From: Anniella stebbinsi
Taxonomy: Eukaryota > Chordata > Lepidosauria > Squamata > Anniellidae
DNA: 64,000 bases
Reading direction: 5' to 3'
NCBI GenBank assembly: GCA_029215795.1
Contig: JARDYH010000001.1
Span: 117,020,533-117,084,532 of the forward strand
A program made the position numbers and the translations under genes. Below the pieces are notes generated by a model. The model was not told where the DNA came from. It saw nothing but the letters and a program-made list of their open reading frames with translations, and searched no databases. Positions 1 through 11,900 of the stretch are shown piece by piece (position 1 is the stretch's first letter; the number at the start of each line of letters is the position of its first letter).

Positions 1-356
1 TGTATTTCTACAAACAAACCATTCCACTGACTTGAGAAGAAACATGTAGCCTGAATGAAAAGAAGTTCAAGCAGAACTTCACTCACAAAATGCAGCTTTC
101 CCACCACCTACTTATCAATGCAGCCCCGTGCCCTCCAAAAGCTACACATCCTCCCAAAGCACTTCAGAACAGCATAGATGTACGTGGGGGGCTGAAGAAA
201 GAGGGGAATTGGTGCAAATTGGAGGAAGGAAAGTTGAAGAGCGGAATGCCCTTTCCACTTATGTAGGGCACTTTTGGATCCAAACCATAGAATAGAATTA
301 CATATCACCATCACATTAAATGGCAAGCATTCAAGAACACAAAGGAAGATCCATAC
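1..356 (-). other. GK: GK intron 2 (partial)
   Basis: This is the part of GK intron 2 inside the window. The minus strand reads GTATGG immediately after exon 2, a usable splice donor. I see no exon 3 peptide in this stretch and no recognisable repeat; the rest of the gene lies beyond the left edge. Confidence 0.75.
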
Positions 357-430
357 CCTTCTTTGGGGAATTCCTGTTTGATTTCTACTTGGTGGTGACT
401 CAACAATTCAGCCGTGTTCGCATTAAAAAC
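357..430 (-). CDS. GK: Glycerol kinase, exon 2
   Basis: Second coding exon of glycerol kinase, the FGGY-family enzyme that uses ATP to make glycerol-3-phosphate. On the minus strand, 74 nt read [14 protein letters not shown] followed by [10 protein letters not shown], close to residues that follow RFL in vertebrate GK ([14 protein letters not shown]... in human). The acceptor is TTTGCAG just before 430. The donor GTATGG follows 357 and leaves a GG split codon that would complete the conserved glycine before the next exon. The exon enters in phase 0, matching exon 1. It is too short and too close to the edge for simple ORF scanning, but both splice sites and the peptide agree. No frameshift or stop is present. 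Confidence 0.93.
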
Positions 431-994
431 CTGCAAACAACACAATACAAAACTTCACCAAACCAGTTTATAAAAACAGTAAGTAAAGGGAGTGGCAGAC
501 AAGCCTGGCACCTACACCTTAAACAGTTACTTGGAAGCAATTCCACTGATGACAGTGACACGGAAATACAGATGAACAGTCCTAATAAAACGCTGAGCCT
601 TTTATACACAGCAGAAAATTATCAAAGATCAGGATGATATGGCAACACTTGCTTAACTCTAGAAAAGGATATGTAACACTATGTTGCTGTAAACTGGAGT
701 TAAATATACTTTTTGAAAAGCAGCTATAAGCAAGGACTTTTGAGTCATGAGTTATATTATGGCTTTTGCAACGCTATGGAATGATTTTGCAATAATCTGA
801 AAGGTCAATATATCAAGTAGACTAAGGGAGGTAGCAAAAAGTTTCTGGGGATTATGGACAAGTAGAGCGATGAATCAAGGATACCTCCCCTATTGTCTGA
901 ATAACTATAGTCTGAATAATACTAAAAGGGAGGGATGTAAAATATATGAAGCAGAGACACATATAAAGAAATGTAATGTAATTATCCACTTAGT

Positions 995-1127
995 GTGCAA
1001 TCCTATGCATGTTTAGACAGAAAAACTCTCTACAACTCCTAGCATGCCCCAACCAGCGCGGCTGGCTAGGGTATGTGGGAAGTTGGAGGACATTTTTCTG
1101 TCTAAATATGCATGAGATTGCGCTCTT
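995..1127. repeat. Palindromic MITE-like element
   Basis: Two imperfect inverted arms face each other across about 65 bp: TGCAATCCTATGCATGTTTA plus AGACAGAAAAA on the left and its near complement on the right (1094-1127). The centre contains a GC-rich dyad, CCAGCGCGGCTGG. No coding capacity. Family not identified. Confidence 0.6.
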
Positions 1128-2351
1128 ACAATATAAGTGGTATCATTAGTACAATATTATTCTTCCCCGTTAAGATTGGTAGAAATCATTTCCCTCTTTA
1201 TACTGTTACTGGTCTATAAAGATAAACTGTTGAGATTAGTGTCTGTGCATAATTTACTGTTTTCTCGCAAACTTCATAACTGGTAATCTAAATCCCAAAT
1301 TCACCTTCCCCTTCTGAAGTAGCTTTAGGGAGAATGCTGATACATTTGACATTCCTGAGTAACTGTATTATATAAACACTAACACTAAAAATAGAATACT
1401 GTTATGTTCACAAAAATATGACAGAGGAATTTTGAACACTGTATATCAATGATCCAATTTAGTTAGAAAATGGGCAACAGTAATTATTTTGTTTATTCTA
1501 TAAAAATGGGGATAATTATGAAGTTTCCATGCTCTTCTGAAACATCTCAACTCAAGTTTGACCAGACTCTTACCAGAAGTGAGGCATTAGCACAGAGTCT
1601 TCAATCTGCAGTCAAAGCAACAATTACTGCTAACTAAATCTTTGTGCAAAAGCATAAAGTGGCCAGGGTAATTCAAAAACCATATTTAGTTCATGAAAAA
1701 TATTTTTCCCACATAAAAGTATTTCTGCTTTAATATGTATTGTTTAAATCTTTTAATTATACCATGCTTTGGGAATACTGAAACGCAGATTAAAATAACC
1801 TAATAAATAAATATACTAGGTTCTGGCCATTCCCAGTCAGATGTGTTAGATGGACAAATAGACTAATATGGTATAAGGCAGCTTCCTATACTCTTATCTA
1901 CATAAGTTTATTGGTACATTTAAAATGAAATAAAAATATTTTAACAGTTGCTGATGTAGTAGTCCTTTTCATTCATTGTTTTTCCAGCTTCTTCCTAAAC
2001 TTTCCACTACATGCCCAGGTCCCTTGCCCAGAGCTTGCCTACTGAAACAAGTTGCAATGTATTAAGGGAATGTTAGAAAATAGATGTTAATACAGTTGCA
2101 AAGAATAAAGTGTTTTGTGAGGGTAGGAATAGTTAATCATGTCCACTTTGCTTCTTGAATCACTGGAGTGTAGCTATGGGCATGTATGTAAACACATTAT
2201 TGGACTGCACACTAAGAGATATGTCAACATTAACTAGAAAGGTGTGATGCTTGGCCAAATGTAACATGAAGAATAAGACTAAGAGGAGGTATAATTCTTG
2301 CTCTTTTATAAGGCAGAAAGCAATAACCAATTTATTAATTCGTGTTTTTAC

Positions 2352-2517
2352 TAGGAACATAGGAAGCTGCCTTATACTGAGAACATCATTTTTTTTAGTG
2401 CAGTAACGTAGACACAGACAGGGTTTCAGACAGGAGGGTTTTTTTAGCCCTACCTGGAGATTGAACCTGGAACCTCCAGCATGCAAAGCACATGCTTTAC
2501 CACTGAGCTATACCCCT
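2352..2517 (-). repeat. tRNA-derived SINE, antisense copy
   Basis: In reverse complement this begins with a tRNA-like head (TGGTAAAGCATGTGCTTTGC, then B-box-like GGTTCAATCTCC). It ends in the CAGTATAAGGCAGCTTCCTA tail seen in other copies here (7119-7290, 21545-21663). It is an old, gapped copy in GK intron 1. Confidence 0.75.
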
Positions 2518-2660
2518 TGCTATGTCGACCTGTTTTAGTTTGCTGAAGGAAACCTACATTATAGTGCATTATATTCTAGAAGATATTTTGGATTCAAAAA
2601 TATATGGCATGCATATCTTTATGAAGGTAAGACTTTACCATTGACTTCAATTACTTAAGA

Positions 2661-2792
2661 CAGGGTTTGGGAACGTGGAGTCCTTCAAATATTCTTGGAC
2701 TGCAACTCTCATTATCCCTTACCATTGGCTATGCTAGATAGGGCTGATGGAAGTTGCATCACCTGGAGGGCCACAAATTTCCAACACCTGAC
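2661..2792. repeat. Palindromic dispersed repeat
   Basis: Left arm starting CAGGGTTTGGGAACGTGGAG and right arm ending CTGGAGGGCCACAAATTTCC are imperfect inverted repeats around a core ACTGCAACTCTCATTATCCC / GATGGAAGTTGCA. A related piece is at 20868-20975. Non-coding, probably a short TIR element. Confidence 0.5.
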
Positions 2793-2924
2793 TTAAGATG
2801 AGTGAAAAAGACTTGAGTCAAGATAAAAAGTAGCACACACACATTTTGGCTCAATTCAGACATAATGAATTTAGATTACTGTACTGTGCACCACATGGAG
2901 CTACCCTTGAAAAGAGTTCAGAAA

Positions 2925-3441
2925 CTATATGATTGGTATGCCCTCTATAGACCATATAACACCAATTTTGATACAACTTCACTGGTTTTCTATTTGTTTC
3001 AGATAACAATTCAAGGCGCTGATTCTTACCTATAAAGCCCTAAACAGCTTGAGGGCCATGGAATCTGAAGATCATCTCCTCCTGTATGAACCTGCCTGGG
3101 ACTTAGGTTCATCATCTCAGGCCCTATTGTGTGTCTCACTTCCTAGAGAGGTGAGGCAGTTGGGGATCCAAGACAGGATCTTCCATGTAGCAGCATCCCC
3201 ATTATGGAACTCCCTTTCCCAGGGATGGTACATTGTCTCCCTCATTATTGGCCTTTAGACAGTGGTAAAAACTATACTATCACACTTTTAGTAATTAATC
3301 CTGCTCTTTGATTTTAGATGGTTCCCCTGTTTTACTGCAATGTATGTATTTTTAGTTTGTATTTTGTTTGTTATTGTAAATCACTTTGAGCATTCATTGA
3401 ATGGAGGAGCAATTCAGAAATGCATTAAATAAATAAATAGT
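2925..3441 (+). mobile_element. LINE L2-type 3' fragment
   Basis: Broken frames encode the end of an L2-type ORF2: LTYKALNSLRAMESEDHLL, then LPREVRQLG and LWNSL, the same order as in the better preserved L2 at 44957-46498 (KALNGLGPGYLKERLL, LPKEVRQVATRR, LWNELPSEV). It ends in a short (AAAT)n-like tail near 3425-3441. 5'-truncated and dead. Confidence 0.75.
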
Positions 3442-3501
3442 CAAACCGGTGCTTGCTTTTTCCCTCTGCTAAGCACTCCTGTTTTTAAGTACAGTGACTT
3501 A

Positions 3502-3857
3502 GACCCCCTCTAGATGGATTCCATTTGACGCCTGGTTAGCCAATTATGCGCATAATCGCTGAAGCGCTTTATCGTAAATGCTTGTATGCAGGAGGTAATT
3601 GAGCACTCAACTGGTGACCTTACCGGTTGTTTCAAATGCGCTTTACAAGTAGTTAATGCGGAGAATCGCTTGTTCACATAGTCAAAATGCGCTTTAACGG
3701 CCGGAGCAAAATAAAACTCGCTATTTAACGCGCATTTGATAATGCGCATAATCAGAGAGAAAACGCGCCTCTATGCCCGATTTGCACTCCATTCTTGTAG
3801 AGGTAAATTTTTTAATGCGCCTTGAAAGAGCTTTAAATGCCTCTTGTAGAGGCAGCC
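3502..3857 (+). mobile_element. Harbinger-type MITE, copy 1
   Basis: A 356-bp non-coding element full of GCGCAT/ATGCGC motifs. It is flanked by TTA at 3499-3501 and 3858-3860, the TWA duplication typical of PIF/Harbinger elements. Ends: GACCCCCTCTAGATGG on the left, CTTGTAGAGGCAGCC on the right, so the inverted termini share about CCTCTACAAG. Four relatives occur in this window (5051, 23987, 26292, 35444). Confidence 0.75.
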
Positions 3858-5050
3858 TTATGGAAGCCAAGCAATAACTCTGGTTTCTCAATGCATACAT
3901 CACTCCAAGCAATATTGAACAAACTCACTTCTAACCACAGTTTCCCATTCTAATTGGTCAGTGGATCTCATACCATGAAATGTCAGCTAAAAGATAAGCT
4001 TCCTTGGCCTGATGTCTGAACTGAGCTATACCATGCAGGTTTCTAATCTCCCTCTCCCACAAGCTTCTCTTTCAGAATGCATCATCACAGAACTTCAAAC
4101 TGCTCTTTAAACTTCCCTTCATTTTAAAAACAAAAGAGCTGTGAGTACTAAAAGCAACAGCAGTGTCTAAAAATGAATTTTATTTCAACAAAAACACACA
4201 GAATAAAAACACAACAAAACATTGCGTTTAAAAAATGGGAGAGAGTAAGGATAGGAGGATAAAACTAAGTGTCTTATGATGGATTTATTTGTTCTTTTCT
4301 TGTTTTCTTGTTATATTATATACAATTAGGACACTTAGTGTCCCTGCCTAGCCTATTTCAGAATTGAGGAGAAAGGAGACAAGAATTTGTTTTACATTTG
4401 GCAAATATGTAGCAGAATTAATGGAATAAATGTAAAAGTAATGGCTAGCTCGATATTGGAGGACCAATGCATACATCTTATGATCCTGGTTGATATTGCA
4501 AGGTTGATTTTTTTTCTCACCATAACACAGCATGTGTTATAGCCACTTCTATAGAAATCTCTTTAGGCATCATAGAAACTTGCAGGTTCATTTGAATCCC
4601 AGAAGGGGCCTTTAGGCCAAATTGTACACACCAAGGTAGCTAGTACCAAATCTGGCAGCCTATTGCTATTAATAAATAAGCAACAGAATTTTCATAAGAG
4701 CATAAAATAATTACAAATTCATCCTTGTACCTCATACCCAGCTGAAAGCAGCATGCATGAGGAACATGCTCAAGCATTTAAAACCCTTAGTGTAGGGTTG
4801 ATACTCTTTTGTGTACATTCCCATACTGCAATTACATTACTTGCCTTTTACACATTCCCCTTATCTGTAAAGGGAATCTATTGCAGCAGCAGGGACTTTA
4901 GACTGTTCCTGACAGCAATTTTGTCCTTGCATGCTTTCATAACTTTTGGTACAGACTCCTGAACTTTAGCAAAGTCCACTAGGAACTTATGCCTGTTTTT
5001 TTAAAAAAAATGAAGAGAGGGAAGGGAGAGAAAAAGAGATGGGACACAAG

Positions 5051-5393
5051 GGCTGCCTCTACAAGAGGCATTTAAAGCTCTTTCAAGGCGCATTAAAATT
5101 TTTACCTCTACAAGAATGGAGCGCAAATCGGGCGTAGAGGCGCGTTTTCTCTCCGATTATGCGCATTATCGAATGCGCGTTAAATAGCGAGTTTTAATTT
5201 GCGGCGGGAGTTAAAGCACCTTACCGCCGTGTAAACATGCGATTCTCCACATGTCAACAGTTTAAAGCGCATTTCGGTCGTCCAGTAATGCGCTTCGCCG
5301 CCTCTCGTACAGAGGTATTAGGCGTAAATGCGCTTCTGCGAATATGTGCATAATTGGCTAACCAGGCGTAAAGCCGAATTCTTGTAGATGAGA
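5051..5393 (-). mobile_element. Harbinger-type MITE, copy 2
   Basis: Same family as 3502-3857 but in reverse orientation, starting GGCTGCCTCTACAAGAGGC and ending near CTTGTAGATGAG. The flanks can be read as AAG on both sides, which is not the canonical TWA, so the exact ends are uncertain. The internal GCGCAT-rich sequence is well conserved. Confidence 0.7.
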
Positions 5394-6039
5394 AAGATTT
5401 GGCAAAGATGATGTTTAAAGAACCAGAGATGAAGTTTTGAGCAGGTTTTTGACTAAAAGCATTTTTAAGACTGGTGATCTAATCTTAAATCTGGGAAAAG
5501 GCATTCATTTCTTATGACAGTGACCCAAACCTCCTGCTCTGGCAGGAACAGTCAATGTAGAAAAACCCAAGCCAAATTTCACGTTATATATTTTACACAT
5601 GCCCAAAGAGCTTCCAAGCTCCACTGGAAATTCTCAAGTATGTGCATGTAGGATTGCTGCTACAAAACTGGATTAGGTAAGTATGACACAAATTTTGCAT
5701 ACATATATGAGTCAAGCACAAACCCATATTTCTTGCGTTGGTTCCCAGCTTTGAGTCTCACAGCAGGGCAGCAGATGCCTGTCAAATGCAACTACATGTA
5801 GTGCATGTTGATCTCTGAATGAGGCAACAGCACCGACCTCCCAGAGGCACATCCATACTGGAAAAAGAGGCAAAGAGCCCCTGCTGCACCTACTTGCAAT
5901 GGCAATGCTTAATTCCTAAGATAGACAAAGACAGTGGTGGGTCTGCCTGTAAACCCCACCCTCTGATCCAGAAGCCTTTCCCTGTGTTTATGTGGGGGGA
6001 CTCTCTCCTAAGGCAGTGAGGAGGTAAAAGCACTTTGTA

Positions 6040-6960
6040 CCTACTCAAGGGCACGTTCATCTAACCTTTCCTCAGGGGTTCTATCGACTGTAACTAGAAA
6101 CACCTGTTCGAGCCGAGCCCTGCGCGCTGGGCAGGAGGATCCCCGTCGCCGGCACATGCTCATCCCCTCCCGGCTTCCCTCTGTCCTCGGCTCCCGTCCT
6201 CCCCGCTGACCCACCAAGGGCAACCTCGCCCCCTGCCTCTGCTGCCCCGACTTCTCCACCTTCCCTGGGAGGGGCCGCTTTACTCGCGCTCGCTAAGGTC
6301 GCGCTTACCAAGAAGCGCGTGGAGCTGGTCCCTTGGTCGATGGCCCCCACCAGCGGGCCCATCGCCCCACCCTGGCCCGCCGCCGCCGCTGCTGCTCCCG
6401 CTGCCATGGGCAGGCTCCGTCCGCGCGACCGTGGCCCGTCTCCTAGGCGACCTTACCAGCCCGCCAGGAAACACCGACGAACCCTGACAGGCTTCCGAGC
6501 CGGCGCCCTTCACTCTCTTTACAACCGCGCGTGGCTGCCCGGATCACAGAGGCTGAAGGCGGGGAAGGGGGAGCTGCCACTCAGCCACCAATCAGTGCGC
6601 CGGGAGGAGGGGAGGGCGGGGATTCCCACGAGCGACAGGAAATGGGAGAAAGGTTCGGGAATCGGCTAAAGCCGCGGAGCCGGCTGGTCACGTGAGCCCG
6701 GCCTCTGACCTGGAGCTCTTCGACATCATCGAGTCCGCTGCACTGGCAGTTGCGGTCGCAGCGGCTGCGGGGTGACGGAGTCCGTGATGCAAGAGCCTTC
6801 GCGCTGGGCGGGGACGGGCTTGGGACGTTGGGCGATCGCCGCCACCGCCGCGCGCGTTCTTCTCCTCTATATTGTGAGGCAAGCAACCGCCCTTGCCGTT
6901 GTCACCGGTGATTGACAGCGCCGCCGGAGTTAGCGTTTAAGGAACGAGGAATCATGGCTG
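6040..6960 (-). promoter_or_regulatory. GK: GK CpG island and promoter
   Basis: A GC- and CpG-rich block in otherwise AT-rich DNA, covering GK exon 1 and about 550 bp upstream of its start codon. Visible sites include an inverted CCAAT box at 6588-6592, a GC box GGGCGG near 6615-6620 and the palindrome TCACGTGA at 6688-6695. There is no TATA box at a fixed distance, as expected for a CpG-island promoter. Start sites cannot be placed from sequence alone. Confidence 0.75.
6309..6407 (-). CDS. GK: Glycerol kinase, exon 1
   Basis: First coding exon of glycerol kinase (glycerol + ATP to glycerol-3-phosphate, feeding glycolysis, gluconeogenesis and lipid synthesis). The minus strand encodes 33 residues from ATG at 6407: an alanine/glycine-rich leader, then MGPLVGAIDQGTSSTRFL. 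DQGTSSTR (residues 24-31) is the phosphate-binding loop that opens the FGGY kinase fold. The exon stops in phase 0 at the donor GTAAGC, which begins at 6308, and joins exon 2 at 430. Human GK starts with a shorter non-alanine leader, so the GCN-rich leader is a lineage difference. A second in-frame ATG at residue 16 could also serve as the start. Confidence 0.93.
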
Positions 6961-7118
6961 CAGTCGGGTGTAGGTGATGGTCAGGCATCTACTGAGGGCC
7001 AGTACTCTAGCAGGGGCCCACTCACATGAATCTCCTGGAGTTGCCCGTCCTCATTCCCCCATCCTGCTATTGCAACCTGCTTGAGTCCCTGCTTCCGGTC
7101 CAGACATGGAGGTGGTGA
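6961..7118. other. Upstream flank of GK
   Basis: Unique-looking sequence between the CpG island and a SINE. No exon for a divergent transcript is evident. Confidence 0.4.
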
Positions 7119-7290
7119 TAATAAGAAGGAACAGTGGTAGAGCACCTGTTTTGTATGCAGAAGGTCTCAGGTTCAATCTAGGTAGGCCTTGAATAACTCC
7201 TGCCTGAAACCTGGAGAACTGCTGCCAGTCAGTGTTGGTAATACTGGACTAGATGGTCTGACTCAGTATAAAGCGGCTTCCTGTGAAGCT
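7119..7290 (+). repeat. tRNA-derived SINE
   Basis: The head reads CAGTGGTAGAGCACCTGTTT (A-box region), followed by the B-box region GGTTCAATCTAGG. The body contains CTGCCTGAAACCTGGAGAACTG and the tail is GACTCAGTATAAAGCGGCTTCC. Nearly full-length, sense orientation relative to TASL. Confidence 0.8.
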
Positions 7291-8767
7291 GTCTACCTGA
7301 TCACTGCCTGTCAGAGAAGGAAGTGGTGGCAGTGATGAGGAGCAATAGCAGCTGGTAACAGTGGGGGTGAAAAGATGAACTCAGTGAGGGAGGGGGTCTA
7401 TTGGGGGTATATATAGTTGTAACCTCTGAATGTCTAATCTGAAGTAAGTCCCACTAAGTTCAGTGATCTTACTCCCATGTAAATGGACTATAAACCTAGG
7501 AGTAAACTTCATTAGATTCTCTGGTTGTTCTTCTGAATAGGCATATATAGAATTGCACTGTGAATATTAGAAACCAGCTTAGTAGAGTAGTTAGAAATGA
7601 GCTCAGTCACCCCATCTCAGAAAGTAAACGTTTAGCAGCTGGTCATTGCAATCTATTGATGTCATATAGTGCTAAGGAAAAGAGAATCAGCACACACCCA
7701 AATGCTTTTTAAGTATGTTATGAGTTTATTCTACATGAATACTGCAAAGCTGTTCAAAACATTACAGATATTGTTATAAGACTGCATGATGAGAAGAAAA
7801 ACTCGATTTAACTTTGATTTCAGCGCATATTGAAAACCAGAACATCATAGAAATGCAAGGTGTGGCTTTCTGCTCTGTTTAATTTTTTAAAATGAGGTCA
7901 TTGTGAGGACAGCTGAATGTTTAACCAATACAAACAATAAGCCTTTTTGTTCAGTTTTCAAGAGATACACAATCCAGTGTTGACATGTTTAAACAAATAT
8001 TGTGCAGGGGTGGATAGATATCTTTCTGCTACCTATTAATATCTCAGTGGCATACTTTCTGGTAATTGGAAAAAAGTGAATAACAATGGTGTCAGTTTAG
8101 CTATATAAAGATTTCTATCACTAGACTTGAACTTAATCACTGCATGTTGTCCTGATTTATCCTTTTACTTTGTTGCCCACCGAGAACATATGACATAATT
8201 TAAGGATGTATTCCACCAGTGTGATTGCATCCATAAAATTTTCTGGATGTACAAATATGCGAACAGTAGCAAAGAATATTATTATTTTATCATTGTTTGA
8301 GGGGATTTGTATGTATGCAAACTTTTTTAAAAATGTGGTCATTGTAAGTAAAGGTTTGGAAGGCGCTTAGCTCAGAGTCTTACAAATTTTCTGGCTTCAG
8401 GGAGCCCTTTCTGCAGTGATCCTGCAGAGGAACTCCCATACATGTACCACTGAATTGCTGGGAATTGTGGAGCGTTTTGAATAGTGAGGTTGACTGGTAA
8501 CTTTTGGAATGAGTGGGGCTTTTAAGCTTCTCTACCCTCCTTAAACCAGGAGTTATACCACATTAGTAAAGGCACAGTGCTTTTAAACATGTGCGGAATG
8601 TCATAGTCCTTGCACTGATAAAACATTGAGTGTTTTTATGTAACCATAGATAGAGAGGAATGGCTTTCATATGAAAAAGGCATGAGAATAGGCCAGTTTG
8701 TATGCTCAAGCAGCCTGCCCCAGCTTATTTAAGCTACATGTGTTTTTGATGAGCAAGTGGCCATTTT
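7291..8767. other. Intergenic DNA, no gene seen
   Basis: AT-rich. About 7438-7560 contains degenerate pieces of a short repeat (AAGTCCCACTAAGTTCAGTG, AGGAGTAAACTTCATTAGAT) also present at 11155, 40228 and 41300. Nothing else recognised. Confidence 0.4.
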
Positions 8768-8942
8768 GAATATTCAAGCCGCAACCACAGCTTGTCATGA
8801 CATCCGAACCCAGCCGTGGTTAATAAACCACCCACAGCCCTAAAACGGCCCATGGATTCTGGATGGTTTGTTAACCATGTCAACAACACATTCTTGCCAG
8901 GTTTGGACATCATGACAAGCCATGGTTGCGGCTTGAATATTC
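8768..8942. repeat. Palindromic MITE-like element
   Basis: 175 bp with long inverted arms: GAATATTCAAGCCGCAACCA at the left end and the complementary TGGTTGCGGCTTGAATATTC at the right end. The arms extend through GCTTGTCATGACATCC / GGACATCATGACAAGCC. A shorter inner dyad GTGGTTAATAAACCAC lies in the left half. Non-coding; likely a hAT-type MITE but no clear target duplication. Confidence 0.65.
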
Positions 8943-11900
8943 AAAAGTTGTCTGGCACGTGCCACGGTTGACTGCAGTGATCATGCGAACTGGTCATTGA
9001 CTTCCTTCCCAAGCCCTCTCATTTATTAATTAGGCATCTCGGATGGCATAAGGTATTGAATTCACATACTTTTTAGAAGAGCACAAATGCACAGGCACAG
9101 CCACTGTCAAAAAACAAAATGACAAAAACAACAAAGCTGTTTAGATGTCCTCCGTTGCAGGCAGCCCCCTCCCCCAGGAATCCCATTCAACTTCTCAAAG
9201 GCCAAACTACTTCTTTATATAAGATTGAAAGAGCTAATTATATCAGCTGCATTGACTGAGGTGCAGTTTGAACTTGAACCATGTGGTACCATTTTCTATG
9301 TCGCACTAGGAGTCTCGTGCCATTTTCCTAAAAGCTTTAAGAACCTGGCAAGACATTATTATCCCACATGAACAACACAAGAAGTGAACATCCGATCAGC
9401 TGATATCCCCCTGCAATGAGGGTGAAACTAAATGATAAGTTAAATGGATCATTGTATTAGAGTATATTAAATTTAAAAATAATAACCACAGGATTTCTTA
9501 TCTGTATTGCTATCTGGTTCCTTTAAATACTTTGAAATGCCCCCAGGCCAACAGCCCCCTGACCACACACTTCCGAGGAAATGTGGTAGTGGTGAGCAAG
9601 CTATCTGTTAGCGGAGCCTGTCTGATATTACTAGTGTGATCTATGGAACCTTGTCAGGGTTTCCTCAGCATTATCTAAATACAGTTTGAAAGCCATTGAC
9701 TTGATACAGAGTCATCTGCCAGATGGCCAGCCTCCTCTGATTGACTGCTCCATACATGTGGCAAATGATTTGTCTGAATATCTTGTTGCAGCAAAGCAAA
9801 AATAGCAGGCCACACTCAAAAGGTTTGTGATTGCATGCAAGGCTGGCTTTTGTGCTTGTCTGTGTCCAGTAATTCAGCTGACCTGTTTTCCATGTCTACA
9901 ATACAAACCAAAAGTAGCTGGCCATGCACATAATAGTTGTGTGAATCTTCTTCAATTCTAGGCACATGGAAACAAACATTCTTTCCTTCCCCATGAAAGC
10001 AGTATTAAGTACATTATTTTGTTGTTGCTTGATTTTGTCCCCTCATTTGATCCTGCCAAAAAGCAAATGTGATTGCAAAAGGCTTCCTTTTACATTGTGC
10101 AAGCATGCAACAGAATAGATCAGGAAATAGATGCTAGGGGTTATTCTGTCATATAACATTGGTTTTAAGCCAGTGAGATTATGTCAGCTACTTGACTATT
10201 TCCCAGAGAATCACCCTACCTACTTTGTCTTCCTTTAAACCCTTGACAAGCTGTATGAATGGCATAAAGCAGTGCTAATGTTTGGTTGTGTAACTCTTAA
10301 GTTTAGCTTAAGGGAAGGAAAAGTCCAGTTACACAAGTGGGAAGTCCATTGGATTTAGTCCAGAAACAAATTTAATTTGGTGGTGGTTCAATTTATAAGT
10401 TGTCGTATAGCTGGAGCTTTCAGGGTGATATCCATAATATATCACACAATAATAGTAAAACCTACAGCAAAAAGAATTTAAAAGCACCAGATTAGTCTTA
10501 AAAAGAATCTTAAACAGAGAGAGAAATATAAAAGCAGCCAAAAATGGGAAAGGACACTTTTAAAATACATCTTTAAACATATTAAAATAAGTGTCAGCTA
10601 ACAAATTTAAAAAGCCAATTTAAGAATAAAAAGGCCTTTGCCTGGCACCAAAAAAATCAATAAATTATGCAAAAGAAAGTGTATAACTGTATAAGCAACC
10701 AAAACAGATTCTGAATGTTCATTAGGAATGGGTACATTTTCTTTTTTATCTAACAAAACAGCAATGTTTCATGGCTTGAAGCTGCTAGTCTAGTCTAACA
10801 AATATGTGCACAGCAATAAAAAGGAAAGCACTTTATATTTTAAATACTTTCTGGCAGGCATTTTTCTGCTAAGTTGTTAATTTTAATATCCTGATACATT
10901 AACTGAATTGTTTTGTCTGCTGTCTCTTTTCTTCCTTTTACTGTTGATTATTTTGTATTTTATTGTTATAAATATGTTGATTAGACTTTAAGCCAACTTG
11001 AGGATTTAGTAATGGAAAGATGGAATAAAATACTATTTTATAAACACACACACTTCAATATAGACAATGTTTTTGACACTGAATTTCCTGCACGTTTCTG
11101 GTACAGATGTCTCTGATTTCCCCATAAAGTAGTTCGCTAGACTTAGCAGACTAAACATGCAATCCCATGCACACTTAGCTAGGAGTAAATACAGTTCAGC
11201 ACAGTGGTACTTACTTTCAAATAAACATGCATAGATTGGGCTGCAGTGTATTAGGTTGGGGAAAACTCACCAAAAATTGGAACAATTGTAGTGGCTTTTC
11301 CCTCTGTTCTTCTGCAGCTGCCGAGCAACTTACACACAGATTTACACACACATTGAGGCAAATACAATGTTATGCAGGTCTTGTACTGTCTTTTACAGGT
11401 GGGAATTGCTATAGTTTCTCTTTAAATACTGGCAGTAAAGTACAGTACCCAAGATTTAATGGGACTAAAGTGCATATACAGAGGGCTGTCTGTGGTCTGT
11501 ATATCATTGTACTTACTTTTGTTTCAACGAAACTTTCCATTTCATAGTCTATCAAATCTAGTATGAAATAGTTGGAAAAATGTAAAAGTATTTGTAACAA
11601 AGTGTGTTTTGGGTAGTAGGGACATTAGCTCTTCCGAGACAGAACTGTCATTATGATATCTCCCCTTCTACGCTTATGATGTAGAAATCCATGGAATAGA
11701 ATAAATGAATGTAATCCAATTATCCCATTCAGTCTAGCATTGGCCAGATAGACAGCCAAGTCCTACAGATGGGTGAAATTCTTGTGCAATTATAAGAGGG
11801 AAAACTTATTCTGATGCTCCATTCAGGACCTTTGAGACAGGTGAAACTTAGGTCAGGTCTCGTGAACTTCAATTCAGATACAATAATTCTTGACCTTAAT

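Larger units (their letters stand above)
431..6308 (-). other. GK: GK intron 1
   Basis: A 5.9-kb intron between GK exons 1 and 2, bounded on the minus strand by GTAAGC and TTTGCAG. It holds a small palindromic element, an antisense SINE, an L2 3' fragment and two oppositely oriented Harbinger-type MITEs, all listed separately. The remaining AT-rich stretches (about 431-990, 1130-2350, 3860-5050 and 5400-6040) show no gene or clear repeat apart from a SINE-end fragment near 1875-1895. Confidence 0.85.

Noticed and set aside
1..356. GK exon 3
   Set aside because: No matching peptide with splice sites on the minus strand in this interval.
6319..6886. Overlapping open frames on both strands in the CpG island
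   Set aside because: Explained by high GC content; only the 33-codon GK exon 1 has family support and a splice donor.
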